DNA of 64,000 bases from Anadara kagoshimensis (taxonomy: Eukaryota; Mollusca; Bivalvia; Arcoida; Arcidae): NCBI GenBank assembly GCA_021292105.1, contig CM037861.1, positions 26,963,110 through 27,027,109 of the forward strand, in the 5' to 3' direction. Within the stretch, counting starts at the first letter, position 1, and each line of letters starts with the position of its first letter. A program made the translations under genes and the position numbers. Positions 21,964-34,200 of this stretch are shown piece after piece. The notes under the pieces are model-generated. The model made no database searches. It was not told where the DNA came from and saw only the letters and a list, made by a program, of their open reading frames with translations.

Positions 21964-23344
21964 TTAAGATTTCGGCCTTTTCCTTCCCACTTATTGCTTG
22001 TCCTCCGGTCTTGGTTTGTAGTGGGGATATTCCCATGTTGTCTTTCTTCCTGGACTTGATGTATTTCCAGAATTTTTTGCCTAGGGCTTGTTGCTTGTTG
22101 GTCTCTTCATCTTGATTAAGAATTTGCCTGACATATTCATCATGTGCTGTGTTCATTTCTTTCTTCACTTGATCCCTCAATTCTTTGAATTTCTTCCAGT
22201 TTTTAGGGGTGTTATACTTTTGTGCGGCATTGTATCTGCGTTGTCTCCGTCTTATTAATCTCTTTATTCTGGTGTTAATCCAAGGGACATGTTGTTTGCT
22301 TCCTACGGTTTTGGTTGGTATGAATTTGTCTACTGCTGTTTGTATTGTGTTTTTAAATACAGTCCACATTTCTTCAACTGTCATTCTTTTTGTATTGGCA
22401 ATATGGAGTTCTTCTTTGAACTTATTATCTAGGTGTTTCCGGAGTCCATCCATGTCTCCTTTTTTATAGAGTAGTACTTTTCTTGGTGTTTTCTTTAATG
22501 TTTTGGCTTTGAGGTTGATATTTGCGATGACTATCGAGTGGTCGCTCATTCCAGGATGGACCTCATGATTTACAATCAGGTCTGGGTTTGTTGTTAGTAG
22601 TATGTCTAGGATATTTTTGCCTCTTGTCGGTTCTGCTATTATTTGACTAAAATTGTTGTTACTTGTGATGTCTATTAATTTATTGTTGATTGTATATCCA
22701 TACTGTGGGTTTGGTCTTACTGAGTTTGTTGACCAGTCAATGTCGGGTAGGTTGAAATCTCCTCCAAGGATGACATTTGGAAGACGTCCATCCATTGTGG
22801 TCAGTAATTGGTAAATTGACCCCTCTAATTCTTCCATCATGTCTACACTGCTGCTTGGTTGTCGGTAGAACGATCCTATAAGCAGTGGTTGGCTACCACG
22901 GATATTGATTTGGCACCACACTACTTCACATTTGTTTTTGGGGCTGACTTCTGTGCTAATGTAGTCATCTTTTACTGCAATAAATACACCACCTTGGCCA
23001 TATGCCCGGTCTTTCCTATGAGGTGGACTATAAAATGATGGGAAGATTTCACTGCTGGCAACAGTACCATCTAGATGTGACTCGCAGCCAAGTATGATAT
23101 CGGGATCGTGTGTTTCTATTAAGTCATGAAAATCTACTTTCTTTTTGTCACTTAGTAGACTCCTGCAGTTTACAATCATTACTTTAATGGTGTTTCTTGA
23201 GTTTTGTTTACTGTCTGTTTTATCATGCAAATCGGCTGTCAGATTGTCTGACACATCATCAGTTGAAGTATCTATCTCTGATAAGGCTTCAAAGGAGTAC
23301 ATACTAGTGCATGTACATGTAATTCTTTTTCGTTTTATGACCAA
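21863..23344 (-). CDS. LINE endonuclease part of the broken pol frame
   Basis: Exonuclease-endonuclease-phosphatase fold with the catalytic GDFN and SDH motifs intact. After the endonuclease comes a basic linker (TRIKRLIRRRQRRYN) typical of LINE connector regions. The last about 27 codons (FRRRFNTHAK to the stop) are out-of-frame translation past the frameshift and are not genuine protein. Confidence 0.85.
   Translation of the reverse strand: MVIKRKRITCTCTSMYSFEALSEIDTSTDDVSDNLTADLHDKTDSKQNSRNTIKVMIVNCRSLLSDKKKVDFHDLIETHDPDIILGCESHLDGTVASSEIFPSFYSPPHRKDRAYGQGGVFIAVKDDYISTEVSPKNKCEVVWCQINIRGSQPLLIGSFYRQPSSSVDMMEELEGSIYQLLTTMDGRLPNVILGGDFNLPDIDWSTNSVRPNPQYGYTINNKLIDITSNNNFSQIIAEPTRGKNILDILLTTNPDLIVNHEVHPGMSDHSIVIANINLKAKTLKKTPRKVLLYKKGDMDGLRKHLDNKFKEELHIANTKRMTVEEMWTVFKNTIQTAVDKFIPTKTVGSKQHVPWINTRIKRLIRRRQRRYNAAQKYNTPKNWKKFKELRDQVKKEMNTAHDEYVRQILNQDEETNKQQALGKKFWKYIKSRKKDNMGISPLQTKTGGQAISGKEKAEILNEQYDSVFRRRFNTHAKPGNNQHTRHRVSTHNN
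21941..21946 (-). pseudogene. One-base frameshift in the LINE pol frame
   Basis: On the minus strand the upstream frame reads EQYDSVF and the downstream frame reads TVFSDEDL across the same bases, at a run of four T. One missing T explains the break. Confidence 0.75.
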
Positions 23345-23411
23345 ATTGATTTAAAAAAAACTTCTTTATTAAACAATATTTTGGCCAAATTGTCATACCT
23401 GTTGAACATGG

Positions 23412-23765
23412 ATCTGTCATGAGTGCAATTCAAACCGCTGTGAGTTTGAGTCCCACTCAGACCACTTGTGGGAAAGTGAATTTTCCTTGACGTTGGCCCT
23501 TACTAGTTCCACTGGTGTCAGTATAATGTGACTGTGGGAATATAGGCTTGTCTGTGGTGTACTGACTCAGTGAGCTAGCACTTTAAAGTCGCCTGGAGTG
23601 CATAGTGCATGCTGGTACAAGACAGACCATTAAACACACTTGCACTTCACATGCATACACAGACTTGTTCATAGATTAATCCATAGAGATTAATAAAGTG
23701 GTTCTCATCGAGAATAGCTGAAAAATTGCTGATGCGACGTTAAGCAACATTCAACCAACCAACCA
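23412..23765 (+). mobile_element. SINE (family V), 5'-truncated
   Basis: It aligns through its length with 46998-47372: box B-like GAGTTTGAGTCCCACTC, GTGAGCTAGCAC, CAGACCAT, TCACATGCATACAC, and the end GAATAGCTGAAAAATTGCTG with GTTAAGCAACATTCAACC. It lies next to the 5' end of the LINE. Confidence 0.75.
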
Positions 23766-24264
23766 CACAGACCTAAATTTGGCCAAAGTTATTGGAGTGA
23801 TTAACTTCAAACTATGTGGACCTGTTCGTAGGATTTAGCTGTATGTATAGCGTTTCAGTGATGAATGTTACAATTGGAGTTATTCATCTTTGATATTGAA
23901 ACTGTATTAGATATATATGTTACTTTGTATCCACCACTGCTCTAAAATATTGATGGCATGGACTTCAACTTTTGTAGAACATAATTCATTGGATGGTATA
24001 GTTATGCATGTTTAATGTTGGTTGTGAAATGAGCTTTCCAGGAGTTCTTCATGTTTAGGGCTGGGGCAATAAAGACATTCCACAAAACTCTCCCAGACAT
24101 CCAACTTCAAGTTTGAAGGCACAATGTCTGTTACTCTATCAGATGTGGTCATATTGTTGTTGCCCGTCACATTTTTATCACCTCTGGTGTATAGTCACTG
24201 CCACCAATTGCAATTGACCTCAAACTATATGCAACAGTACATGGGAATATAGATGCACATACAT

Positions 24265-24718
24265 CAGGGGTAGCATTTAATTTTTCTCCCCACTGGCAAA
24301 CTTTTGCCAGTATAAAATTTTTCTACTGGCATTCTTAGTTTTCAACTGGCATTTTTTTTTTCACGCTTAAACTTTTCTATAGTTAATATATATATCAACA
24401 ACAAGACCATGATGATCGGACATGAAATAAAAAAGTAATGTAGAAATTTGTTGGAGCTCCTAAAATTGAAAAAATCTTATTCGTTGTTCCCCACTTAAAT
24501 CTTTTTTATATACTTATGTTTCATACCTTGCACAGTAACAACATGTATACTTGTTGACATCAGCTAGGATGCTTTGGAATTTGAAATTCAAAGAAATATT
24601 TTTTAGATAACAAGATGTATTTTTTCATGCTTCTTTTGCTTGTAAGTAGATTTTCAACTCGCACTTTGTGAAAACCACTGACATTTTGCCAGTATGCCAT
24701 TGCCAAATTCGAACCCTG
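24265..24718. mobile_element. hAT-like nonautonomous element (454 bp)
   Basis: Ends CAGGGGTAGCATTT and AAATTCGAACCCTG, flanked on both sides by ATACAT. Repeated CTGGCA/TGCCAG motifs lie near both ends. CAGGG ends suggest hAT, though a 6-bp flank is shorter than the usual 8. Confidence 0.6.
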
Positions 24719-25075
24719 ATACATGTTTGTGTTATTCACCACTGTTTGTTGTTATTTAATGTTATTATTTGAATGTGTGCTGTTTATTGCTTGTTTTATC
24801 CATGGTCCACCTGTGGACAACTGAAGCTCTAGTTGCTACAAGGTTGCATTGTAATTTCATATATCAATCTAACAACTTTTGCATGTTTTGTTTCAAAAGA
24901 TTTCAATTTTAGTTTAGACTTAAAACTGTTGTACATATGTAAAATACTGTATATCTGTAACTGTGATAAAACACCAAATTCTTTTGTAAAACAAAATTCA
25001 ACAATGTGACTTCAACAATGCAGAGAACCGGTATAAATGTACTTTAATGGTCCACCTAAAATTCTTGACTTATAT

Positions 25076-25405
25076 AACCACTTTGGTGGCTCAGTTGTTA
25101 GAGTGCTTGTTCTGTAAGTGGGAAGTTGTGGTTTTGAACCTTGACTATGGCTTAACCAAGACTTGAAAGTGGGTAGTGACTGTTCTTTTACTAAGCATTT
25201 GACATAACGAAATGAAAGGTCATGGTTCTTTCAGATGGAAACTTAAAATAAACAAATTTCCATGTCATGGTAGTCATGGCATGATAAAGAACCCTGCTGT
25301 ATAATGCAATCAGCCCAACACACAGGTAAAAATTTCTGCACCTTCATCTATAGCTGGTGACATCTTGATATAAGTGAAATATTTTTGGTTAAACGCCATT
25401 ACTCA
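25076..25405 (+). mobile_element. SINE family A
   Basis: Box A-like GGCTCAGTTGTTAGAG, box B-like GGTTTTGAACC, then the shared body (ACTTGAAAGTGGGTAGTGAC, AAGAACCCTGCTGTATAATG) and tail. Confidence 0.82.
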
Positions 25406-25452
25406 GGTCATCTTAACTCTTGGCTTAAATAATTTATTTTAGTAATGGGTGA

Positions 25453-25685
25453 AGTGGAGTAATGGAGTTTTATACCCAAGTCAAGATTCTTTTATTTATA
25501 ATGAGGCGGTCAAGTTTGGGTCAGTGGAGGAAACTGAAGTACCTGGAGAAAACCACCAACCTTTTACAAGCAAACTGATAATTTTCTCGCCTTAGGATCT
25601 ACCTGGAGTGGGATTTGAACCTAGACAGTGAGAGGCACTTTATCCATAGGCATACACTTTAGACCATTCTGCCATCAAGACCCCA
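25453..25685 (-). mobile_element. tRNA-like SINE, different head, shared tail
   Basis: On the minus strand: TGATGGCAGAATGGTCTAAA (box A region of a Leu/Ser-like tRNA), then GGTTCAAATCCCACTCC (box B) and a tail ending in CCATTACTCCAC. The tail resembles family A. This suggests a shared 3' module with swapped tRNA heads. Confidence 0.7.
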
Positions 25686-26221
25686 TCTAGTATAATGATG
25701 TTTTTTTTGTTCCATATATTTTTGAGTTTTTTGAACCAGTTCCTTGCTTAAGATGTTCTATCATTCCTTCTTCTGTTACCACTGTACCCATTTGAACAAA
25801 CAACTTATCATTTTCTGTTCTTCCTTGTTTACTGTATTATCATTAGTGGCTTTGTGTTTTTCAGCCAGTTTCTTTTTCCTTCTACAAGGTTGTTAGTTTT
25901 TGTTGAGGAGGATGTCAGAATTATATTTAGTATGCAAAAAAAATTACAATTTCATTTACGGTCAACTTTCCATTTCTAATTGGTTTAGCCTATTGATTAA
26001 AGCAGGTGCTAGAAAAGTGATACCGGGTATACTGATACATTGGCGTACATTGATGTGCTTTTAGGGCCCCAATCACCCCACATCAAAAGTCCCTTAACAT
26101 GCACAATTGAAAATAAGCCTTATTTACCAAAAAAACGAACAACATCCTGACAGTATATGGTTTGAAATGTCATTTACTGGTAACTAATACCAGTATTTAT
26201 TTCTAGCATAAAATAATCTCT

Positions 26222-26300
26222 CTCATGTCTCAATATACCGGTAAGTGAAAATTCTTAACTGGGACGTAAAACCCCATTTAAACAATTAATTCTCTCTCTT

Positions 26301-26348
<48 letters not shown>

Positions 26349-26645
26349 GAATTTCTTAATTGGGATTTAAAACCCCATTCAAACAATCAATCAATCTCTC
26401 ATCTCTCTCTCTCTTATGTCACGATATAAATGAAATTTCTTACCAGGGACATACAACCCTATTCAATCAATCAATCAATCTCTCTCTCTCTCTCTCTCTT
26501 ATGTCACGATATAAATGAAATTTCTTACCAGGGACATACAACCCCATTCAATCAATCAATCAATCAATCTCTCTCTCTCTCTCTTATGTCTCATTATAAG
26601 TGAAATTTCTTAACTGGAATGTATAACCCCATTCAAAAAATTAAT
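26222..26645 (+). repeat. Tandem array of SINE-tail units separated by (TC)n and AATC tracts
   Basis: About five units of the form GTCTCAATATAAGTGAAATT-like, TTCTTAACTGGGA, ACCCCATTCAA, (AATC)n, (TC)n. Units at about 26413 and 26498 are nearly identical (85 bp apart). The unit core matches the 3' tail of SINE family A. Confidence 0.75.
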
Positions 26646-27371
26646 AAATCCCCCTTTCTCTCTCTATCAAACACACACATACACATACGTACACACTCGC
26701 GTCTGATATTTTTATTAATTTATAAGTAATGATATTTTGATGACTTGAACCTGTACATGTACATTTTGTAATTTATTTCACTCAGCTGATTATTTATGTC
26801 ATTTCCTGATCATTATTATGAAGTATATATACTGTCATCTTTATAAGTATGTGTTACTTATCACTTAATTAAAACCATATTACGGTACTATTTAGTAAAT
26901 ATTAGACTCGTGCTACATATTTTAATAACTTTTTCAAGTACCAGTACATAGAAGCACTTCCTGCCTCTCGCTCTCTCTCTCTCTGCCATTAAGCCTAAAC
27001 TTTTTTACCTATTAATTATAAATTGGTTTTTGAGTTGGTAATGTTTTACTTAAAACAGATACTAGTAGTAGTTTACATATAAACATGATGGTATGTATTT
27101 AACATTTTGAAAAATATCATGAATTTTAATCAAAATCTCATAATTTGTTTATTGGAATCTCATAAAATATTAAGTTCAGTGTACAAAAATCTCATGAATA
27201 TTAACTATGATTTTATTAGAATCTCATGATAATATATTTCTCATGAATTTTAACTTAATCTCACAATTTTTCGTTGGAATCTCATATAATACATTTTATC
27301 TAACATTAGACTAGTTTTTCTATCTGATTTGACGAAATACAAGTTTTATCGAACACGTATGATACAGAATC

Positions 27372-27397
27372 TTGTATCACCACGTGTGGTGATACAA
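27372..27397. repeat. 26-bp perfect palindrome
   Basis: TTGTATCACCACG followed by its exact reverse complement, with CACGTG at the centre. Confidence 0.9.
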
Positions 27398-27568
27398 CAT
27401 TGGCGGTAAAGCGCACGTGCACTTTCTCATTGTTACGTCATCAGGGAGTCTTGGATTTGTCGGTCATAACATAGTTCGGTGGTTTTCTGTGGTAAAATGT
27501 AATTTTTTCACATATAGTATTGTTTTTTTCATTATTTTAAATAACCTAATTGGAAATGTTAGATAAAA

Positions 27569-27734
27569 ATATTATATACACAGTGTGTATGTACAACCCT
27601 TCGTATCAGGTTTCGTCCTTTTTTCGTAGCTGTATCACTACTCGTCGCGCAAGCGCGACTCGTAGTGATACGGCTACGAAAAAAGGACTCGACCTGATAC
27701 TGAGTGTTGTACATACACACTGTGTATATAATAT
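27569..27734. repeat. 166-bp near-perfect palindrome
   Basis: Arms of about 82 bp meet at GCGCAAGCGC near 27651. Outer ends: ATATTATATACACAGTGTGT and its complement. Only a few mismatches were seen. It lies about 0.5 kb upstream of the DAPP1 TATA candidate. Confidence 0.92.
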
Positions 27735-28111
27735 GTATGTATTAAGTTGAGTGTGTACAAAAAATCTCATGAAAATTAACCTTGCCGGTAAATAATTTCA
27801 TTGTAATCTCATGGTGATATATTATTAAGTTCAATATTGACATGCATTTGTACAACAAAATCTCATGATTTGTTTTGAGTGACTGAAGTTCACTGTTAAT
27901 ATGTACCGGTCTGGGTATAATATTTTTTTGTTAAGTTTCATAGAAATACTATGAGACAAATTTCAAATACATGTACTAGTATATATAAAGTACCATTGAA
28001 AGTAATTATAGTAACAATACTACAGTTACTTTAAATAATACAGTAAAACATGTTTAAAATGAAGCCATATGGACTCTATTTTTGACTTCGTTATAGTGTT
28101 ATTCATAGACT

Positions 28112-28121
28112 TATATAAAAG
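28112..28121 (+). promoter_or_regulatory. TATA box candidate for DAPP1
   Basis: TATATAAAAG matches the core TATA consensus and lies 176 bp upstream of the DAPP1 start codon, which would put transcription start near 28140-28150. Short upstream ATGs lie between it and the start codon. A TTTTTTACAG acceptor-like site at 28196-28205 means a spliced 5' leader starting further upstream is equally possible. Confidence 0.4.
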
Positions 28122-28296
28122 AGTGGTGGGCTTCGTACTATCCACGTATTTGTTGTGTGTTCTCTATGTTCATGTTTTAGTTTATATTTTTCTTCTTTTT
28201 TACAGGTTTGTCTCTTACTGTAAAGTGCATTTGACATGAAACCATAAAGTATTTTATATAGATGATGACAATGCTGGACAATTAAAATATACTAAA

Positions 28297-31200
28297 ATGA
28301 GTGTTGAGCTTGAAAGATTGGGGTAAGAATACAGTAACATACAGTATTACATGTACCTTGTTTTATCACCATCAATGATCATTTGTTACACATATTTTGT
28401 AATTACATGTTAAGCCATATAAAATTAATTCCTAGATTTTCATCTCTGCCTGCCCCACTTTTTTTTTGCCCGCCCCAGAATTTTTTATTTGTTTATTTTT
28501 GTTATGTTCTTTAATGAAGTTTTTTTTCAGGCAGTTTCTGTTGTCATTACTGTTATTTCTTTTGAATCTGAAAATAAAAAATAATGAAAAATAAAATTTG
28601 CGCCCCTGGTCCCAATCATGAAAAAAATTTGATGAAAATCTAGGAATTAATTTTATATGGCCTTATCTGTATATAAAAGAATCATGGCAGAAGATATGGG
28701 AATAATAACATAGCAGAAATGGACTTTGGGACTGTGGCAATAGATAATATAGTAAAGGTTATAGTATAAGGGCATTGTAATAATGATTTACTATATTGTC
28801 AGCAAATTTTCACATCTATTAATTTTCTTGCAAATTTTAAGAAACTGTTGTCTTTATAATGGTAAATGAAATACCAGTTGTTATTTCACCGGCGCCAAGT
28901 ACTTGTACAAAAGATATCATGCTGTATTTCACAAAAAAAAAAAAAAAAAAAAAAAAAACCAGCTACCAATATTGCCCAAGTGAGCAGTACAGATGATGAC
29001 ACCCTAATGATTTACCTACATGTATATTTATTCTATTACAGCTGGTTTCACCCAAACACAGATCGTCACACAGCAGAAAGTTTGTTACTACAAAATGGTG
29101 TAGATGGCACATACTTACTGAGACAGAGTTCTAAATCTGGAGAATATGCACTCTCTGTGAGGTAAGATTAATACCAGTTACAAGGTCTGTTCTTGTTTAA
29201 ACATGTCTTTAGACTGCACACACAAACAAATTTCTTACTATTGGCCCTGCATAAATGATCAAGACGTCTTGTCAACAGTGCACTAATCAAACACAAAACT
29301 GTCTTTTTAACAATATAAATATCTATAATTTTATATTATTTGAAATAAACACATAGAATGTGTTCAAGTCTGACTTTATTCAGATCTTATAGATAATGTA
29401 ATGAACTCAACCAGAAAGTCAAAATATGTCTTTGGAAACTTCATTGGTGTATAACCATATTGTACGATCAGATGTTCAAAATTTTGTTTTGTAATGGAAG
29501 GTCCAGGACCTTTTGCCTTTTTCGGCAGGTCCCACAATAAGGTTTGAAATACCAATTTAATCATTGAAAGGTCCATGTGCCATTATGATATTATACAGAA
29601 AAAAGTAGAATTATTCTGAAAAAAATGCAGGTCCATTGAACTTTTACAGTTTAAATATCAAGGGTTCCAATTTAAAATCAAAAGGTCCCAGATCTTCCAA
29701 TTGGACCTGGGGAATTTGAAACCCTGTATGATATGATATACATACGTTTGTATGTTTTTATTTCTGGCAGCCAAAATCACCATTGACTACTAATATCTGA
29801 GATATCTTTTCAGAAACTAACCAATTTTAGCAAACTATAAAAAGTAGTACTAGTATATATTCACAAATTTTAGAAATTAGGTCTACTGGTATTTTTAAAT
29901 TGTGGAAACCTAGTTAGCAATAAAGATGATTTCACTTAATTTATGTTTTACTTTTCGCCATGTTTCAGGTGTGATAAATCTGTAAAACATTTCAACATTA
30001 CGTGGACAGGAAGTGTATTTAAATTTGGACATGGAGAATTCCAGTCAATTGATGAACTTATCCAACATTTTGCAAATAAACCACTTATTGGTGCAGAGTC
30101 AGGTAAATAATCTACATATGGTTCATAGTGCTAATGGTCATATGGTAGGTAATGAATTTATTTCTTGATCATTCATAGGCTTTGCTTATAAATCAGCTGC
30201 TAAGCTATGCTGTGATTAGCTGTGGCATCTGGATGATTACATCTTTTAGATTCTTTTCTTTCTGTTTGGCACCTGAGTTTGTAATCACAGTTTGTAACAG
30301 TGGAAAGATGTACTTGTATTAATTTATTATATCCCCGCAATCTAGTTTGAAGGGGGTATATAGAAATCACCATGTCTGTCTGTCCGTGTAAAATCATGTC
30401 CGGGCCATATCTGATCAATATTTTGGATGACTGTCATAAAACTTCACATGAATAATCTTCAGTGTCCCAAGGTGTGTCATGACCTTGAACCAAGGTCATA
30501 TCAGAAAGGTCAAGATTGTGGGAAAACTCATATTAAATGTATGGGGTGGGGGGTACTTGTCTTAAGAGACAGTTCTAGTTAAAATGACTATGATCAATGA
30601 TTCTTGTGATAAATCACCATAATGGTGTACCATCATATGATAAATTGCTGTCAGATATACTTTGTTAATGAAAGTACTGAAATCATACACAGGTTAATTT
30701 TCTGAAATTGAACAGGTGGAAGAAATTGACTTCAATTTTGCAGGAGTAAATTCTAATTAAAATATGATTCAGGACCAAAACGGTCATCAACATTTGAAAT
30801 AACAAAGTTCAAATGATAGGATTTTTTGGAAAATTAAGAATTATAATACTGGTACATTATATTTGGCACCAGATGGGAATTTGAGTAACGTAAGGGATTT
30901 AAAAAATTGAGGATCCATTTAGCAAAGTTAGATTGTATCTGCACCTTAATGCATGTTAATAAATGGTAAATTATATTATTTCAGGACAATTAACACTGTT
31001 AAATTTCCCCTATCCACGAGCCATTGATGAACCAAATATGTATGACACTATACGAGTTCATGCTGAATTCAGTACTGCTGATGACTTTTCAAGGGGACCG
31101 GAGTTCTCTGTAAGTATAATATATACTGGATATGACACTATATGAGTCTATGATGAATTCAGTACTGCTGATTTCATTTCAAGAGGTCCAGAGTTTTCTG

Positions 31201-34200
31201 TAAGTATCAGTATAATATATATGACATTACAGTAACACTTCGTTTAAATGCCTCTGAGGACAAAGTGCTCAAGTGAGTTATTGTGATAATTCTTTTTCGC
31301 CATTGGCCATGCGAACATTTGATTGATGTGCTGTGCATTAACATTTGATTGTTAATATACAGTCGACTCTCGTTAATTCGAAATCGGTTGAATCGAAATT
31401 TCGCTTAAATCGAAATGATACAGATGGTCCCGTCAGATCGCTATGTATTTCTATGTAAATTTGTTTGTTTAATTCGAAATACCGAAATTTGAAATTTTGC
31501 TTAATTCGAAGTGAATTTTCAGTCCAAATTACGAAATATAACGAAAATTCCAACGTTAAAATCGAAATCCATTTTCAGACCAATCTAATACGAAATATAA
31601 TGAAAATCTAAAGTTTTAATCGAAATATACTTTCCTTGTTTATACTTTTGAATGTTTATACAACAAGCGGCAAAATAAAAAAAATACACATAAATATTCT
31701 ATCTTAAACTTGAACAATACCTGAAATAATTACTCCATCTCTTATTTAAAATGTGTTTACAGTAACAGAATAGATTACAGAATGATAGCTTACTCGGAAG
31801 ATTTATTTCCGACTAAAAATACCCATAAAAAGAAAGTCGGCATCTCGTGCTATTTTCACGATTTTCAATTTGTACTCGACATACCGGTCATTAGTAAAAT
31901 GTCAGTCAGTAAGAGGAGAAATTTCATTGGTTTAAACTTAAAGAGTGGGCGGTCTTCAATTCCACAGAATACCCAAAGCTAATCGACACGCCGAAACTTC
32001 TTTGATCTATCAAGGCCAATTGTTTACACCATTCAGCTACTGTCTGGAAGGTGTTAATTACAGGTGTGTGACATGACAAACTGTGATTTTAAAAATCACC
32101 AAAGTCAGACGCTTAGGATTACGGATGAAGAAATTATGCTTATGAACAAAATTTAATGAATTTTGACAGGAGTTACTAGTATAGCTAGATCTAGACCGGT
32201 AGTAGGGGAAAAGGTGTAAATTGTTAAAAAATCTTGATAAAACAATTCTTCAATTAAGAATCGCTAGCGCTGGGGAAACTTCAATGGAACCTTGTAAGTT
32301 ACGGTGAAGTTTTTTCAAGACTTTTTTGGCCTCGCCATAATCCGTGTTTAACGGAAAATCTCAATGGAATATTGTAAGTTACGGTACATTTTCCGACTTA
32401 CTTATTTATTGCTTACAGAACGTGGTCAAACTTTAGTTTGTTAGGCTTTACATTAACATAGAAAAATTCAAAATGCTTTACTATTAGAGTTATCTCCCGT
32501 TATCATCGTTCTGAAGTGTCCATCAGCGATCAAAACGGTTAATTCGAATTTCGGATAAATCGAATTTTTTCACCCGATCCCTTCAATTTCGAATTAACGA
32601 GAGTCGACTGTATGTGTACTCTAGAGGCAACAATTTGTACCCAATCTGTATCAAGCATGCTCAAAGTGGTCTTCTTGGCAAAAGCTATGTCAAGTTCACT
32701 TATGGGGGAAGATGGGTCAGTAAGTAGGTCATTGGGTCAAATTATATAAAAACCCTGTAACACTTTTCTTGATGCCTAAAATATAGTTTAATCTTCATCA
32801 AGCTTGCTAAGAATGATCTTCTTGATACAAGCTAGGTCAACATTATATATGGTATATGTTGGGTCAATAATTAGGTCACTAGGCTAAATTTTAAAAATTC
32901 TTATTAAGATATTAGACGCCATAGTTTTAGTTCAAAATTTTTGAAATTGCTCGGAATTTTTTCTTAAAGAAAGCTATGTTAAGTTCATATATAGCTCATG
33001 TTAGGTCTGTTTGCAAATCAATAGGTTTTTAAATACGTGTTTAATTTATTCTTCTTCAGAGGCAGAGTATATTACGGTATTTTGCATCAGGGTGAGGTGA
33101 TGGAATGCATATGTACATGTATGTAATGCATATGTAACAATGTGTATTGATTATTGTAGAATCTCAGAAAATAAATGAATAAAATGTTCTTTATCAATGG
33201 ATTAGTCATAGTCATAAAACTATGTTGAGTTGCGGTGTCTATGTTTATAATTTACTAGTATTATGTTGCATTTTGTTTTCAGATAAACTCTAAAGAGGGA
33301 TTTTTAACAAAGCTTGGAGCTCATTTTAAGGTACCAGTAATTTTCTGAAAGTTTATCTAAGTACATTTATCAAGCTTAGCAATAAACTTAAATAAAATAC
33401 CAATTTCATCACAATATTACCGGTATACAGAGATACCATTGAAACCAAACACATCTAAGTCCAAAGTTTTGATTAGATATGTTCTTTGTTTTATTCAGGG
33501 TATTTTGATCAAGACTATTAATGATACATGTATGTTCTAAAAATAAGTTTGGTTTTCTTTAGGCTCGGTTTCTCATTTTCCGCTTTAATAAAATAGTTTG
33601 TTCATATATTACTACAGGTATTATGAATTTGAAATATTTAATGTAAATACATCTTATAGTCATAAAGAAATCATATGGGACCCTTGAATATAATGTAAGG
33701 CATGTTTATTTTAAGTTAAATATTTTGAAGAAAGGGGTGATATTAAATTCAAACTGCCATCCTTCCGTCTGTCCAGACACTTCTTGTGCGGAGTAATTCT
33801 CTGGAACTTTGAAGCACTATTTTACGAAACTTGGTGCAAAGCATCAACATTGATAGGCAATGTGCATATCATTAACCTGAGTTGACTTGCTCATTTTCCT
33901 ATGAGTTATGACTATTTGAACATAAATGCAAATTCACAAAATGTACTTGCTGGCAGGAGATCCTAATTCATTGAACTTGCTTGCTTTATTTCTAGACATG
34001 GAGGACGAGATGGTTTGTCTTACAGAAAAATACCATAGCATATTATAAAAATAAATTAGACACTAATTATATCAGATGTCTTGATCTAAATGACTGCCAG
34101 GAATGTGTACGGGATTATTCCAAGAAGGGAAAATTTAATGTTTTCAGGTAAGTCTTTTATCATAGATAATATTTTGTATTTACTGGAATGTTTTTGATTT

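Larger units (their letters stand above)
20362..23344 (-). mobile_element. Near-complete non-LTR retrotransposon (LINE), endonuclease + reverse transcriptase
   Basis: Two overlapping frames on the minus strand together encode one LINE polyprotein. The upstream frame (23344-21863, 493 codons) is an APE-type endonuclease: IKVMIVNCRSL, the catalytic CESHLD position, GGDFNLPDIDW and the terminal SDHSIV motif. The downstream frame (21963-20362, 533 codons) is the reverse transcriptase: KANGPDQIP, NYRPVSLTS, DFSKAFDTVPHHRLL, SGVPQGTVLGP, the FADD catalytic box in RLFADDSLLF, then YLGVEI and thumb motifs. It ends with TAA at 20364-20362. The frames meet within a single homologous stretch, so this is one gene broken by a 1-nt frameshift (see the 21941-21946 entry). 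The family is of the CR1/jockey-like kind common in marine invertebrates; no exact clade is claimed. No ORF1 is visible and the true 5' and 3' ends are not resolved. It lies in the E2-DAPP1 intergenic space. Confidence 0.93.

Noticed and set aside
21798-22469. Plus-strand frames of about 100 codons (21798-22115, 22185-22469)
   Set aside because: They are antisense shadows of the LINE pol frames.
28933-28958. A-run as the poly-A tail of a retroposon
   Set aside because: No retroposon body or target duplication next to it; simple homopolymer in an intron. The same holds for the run at 58881-58906.
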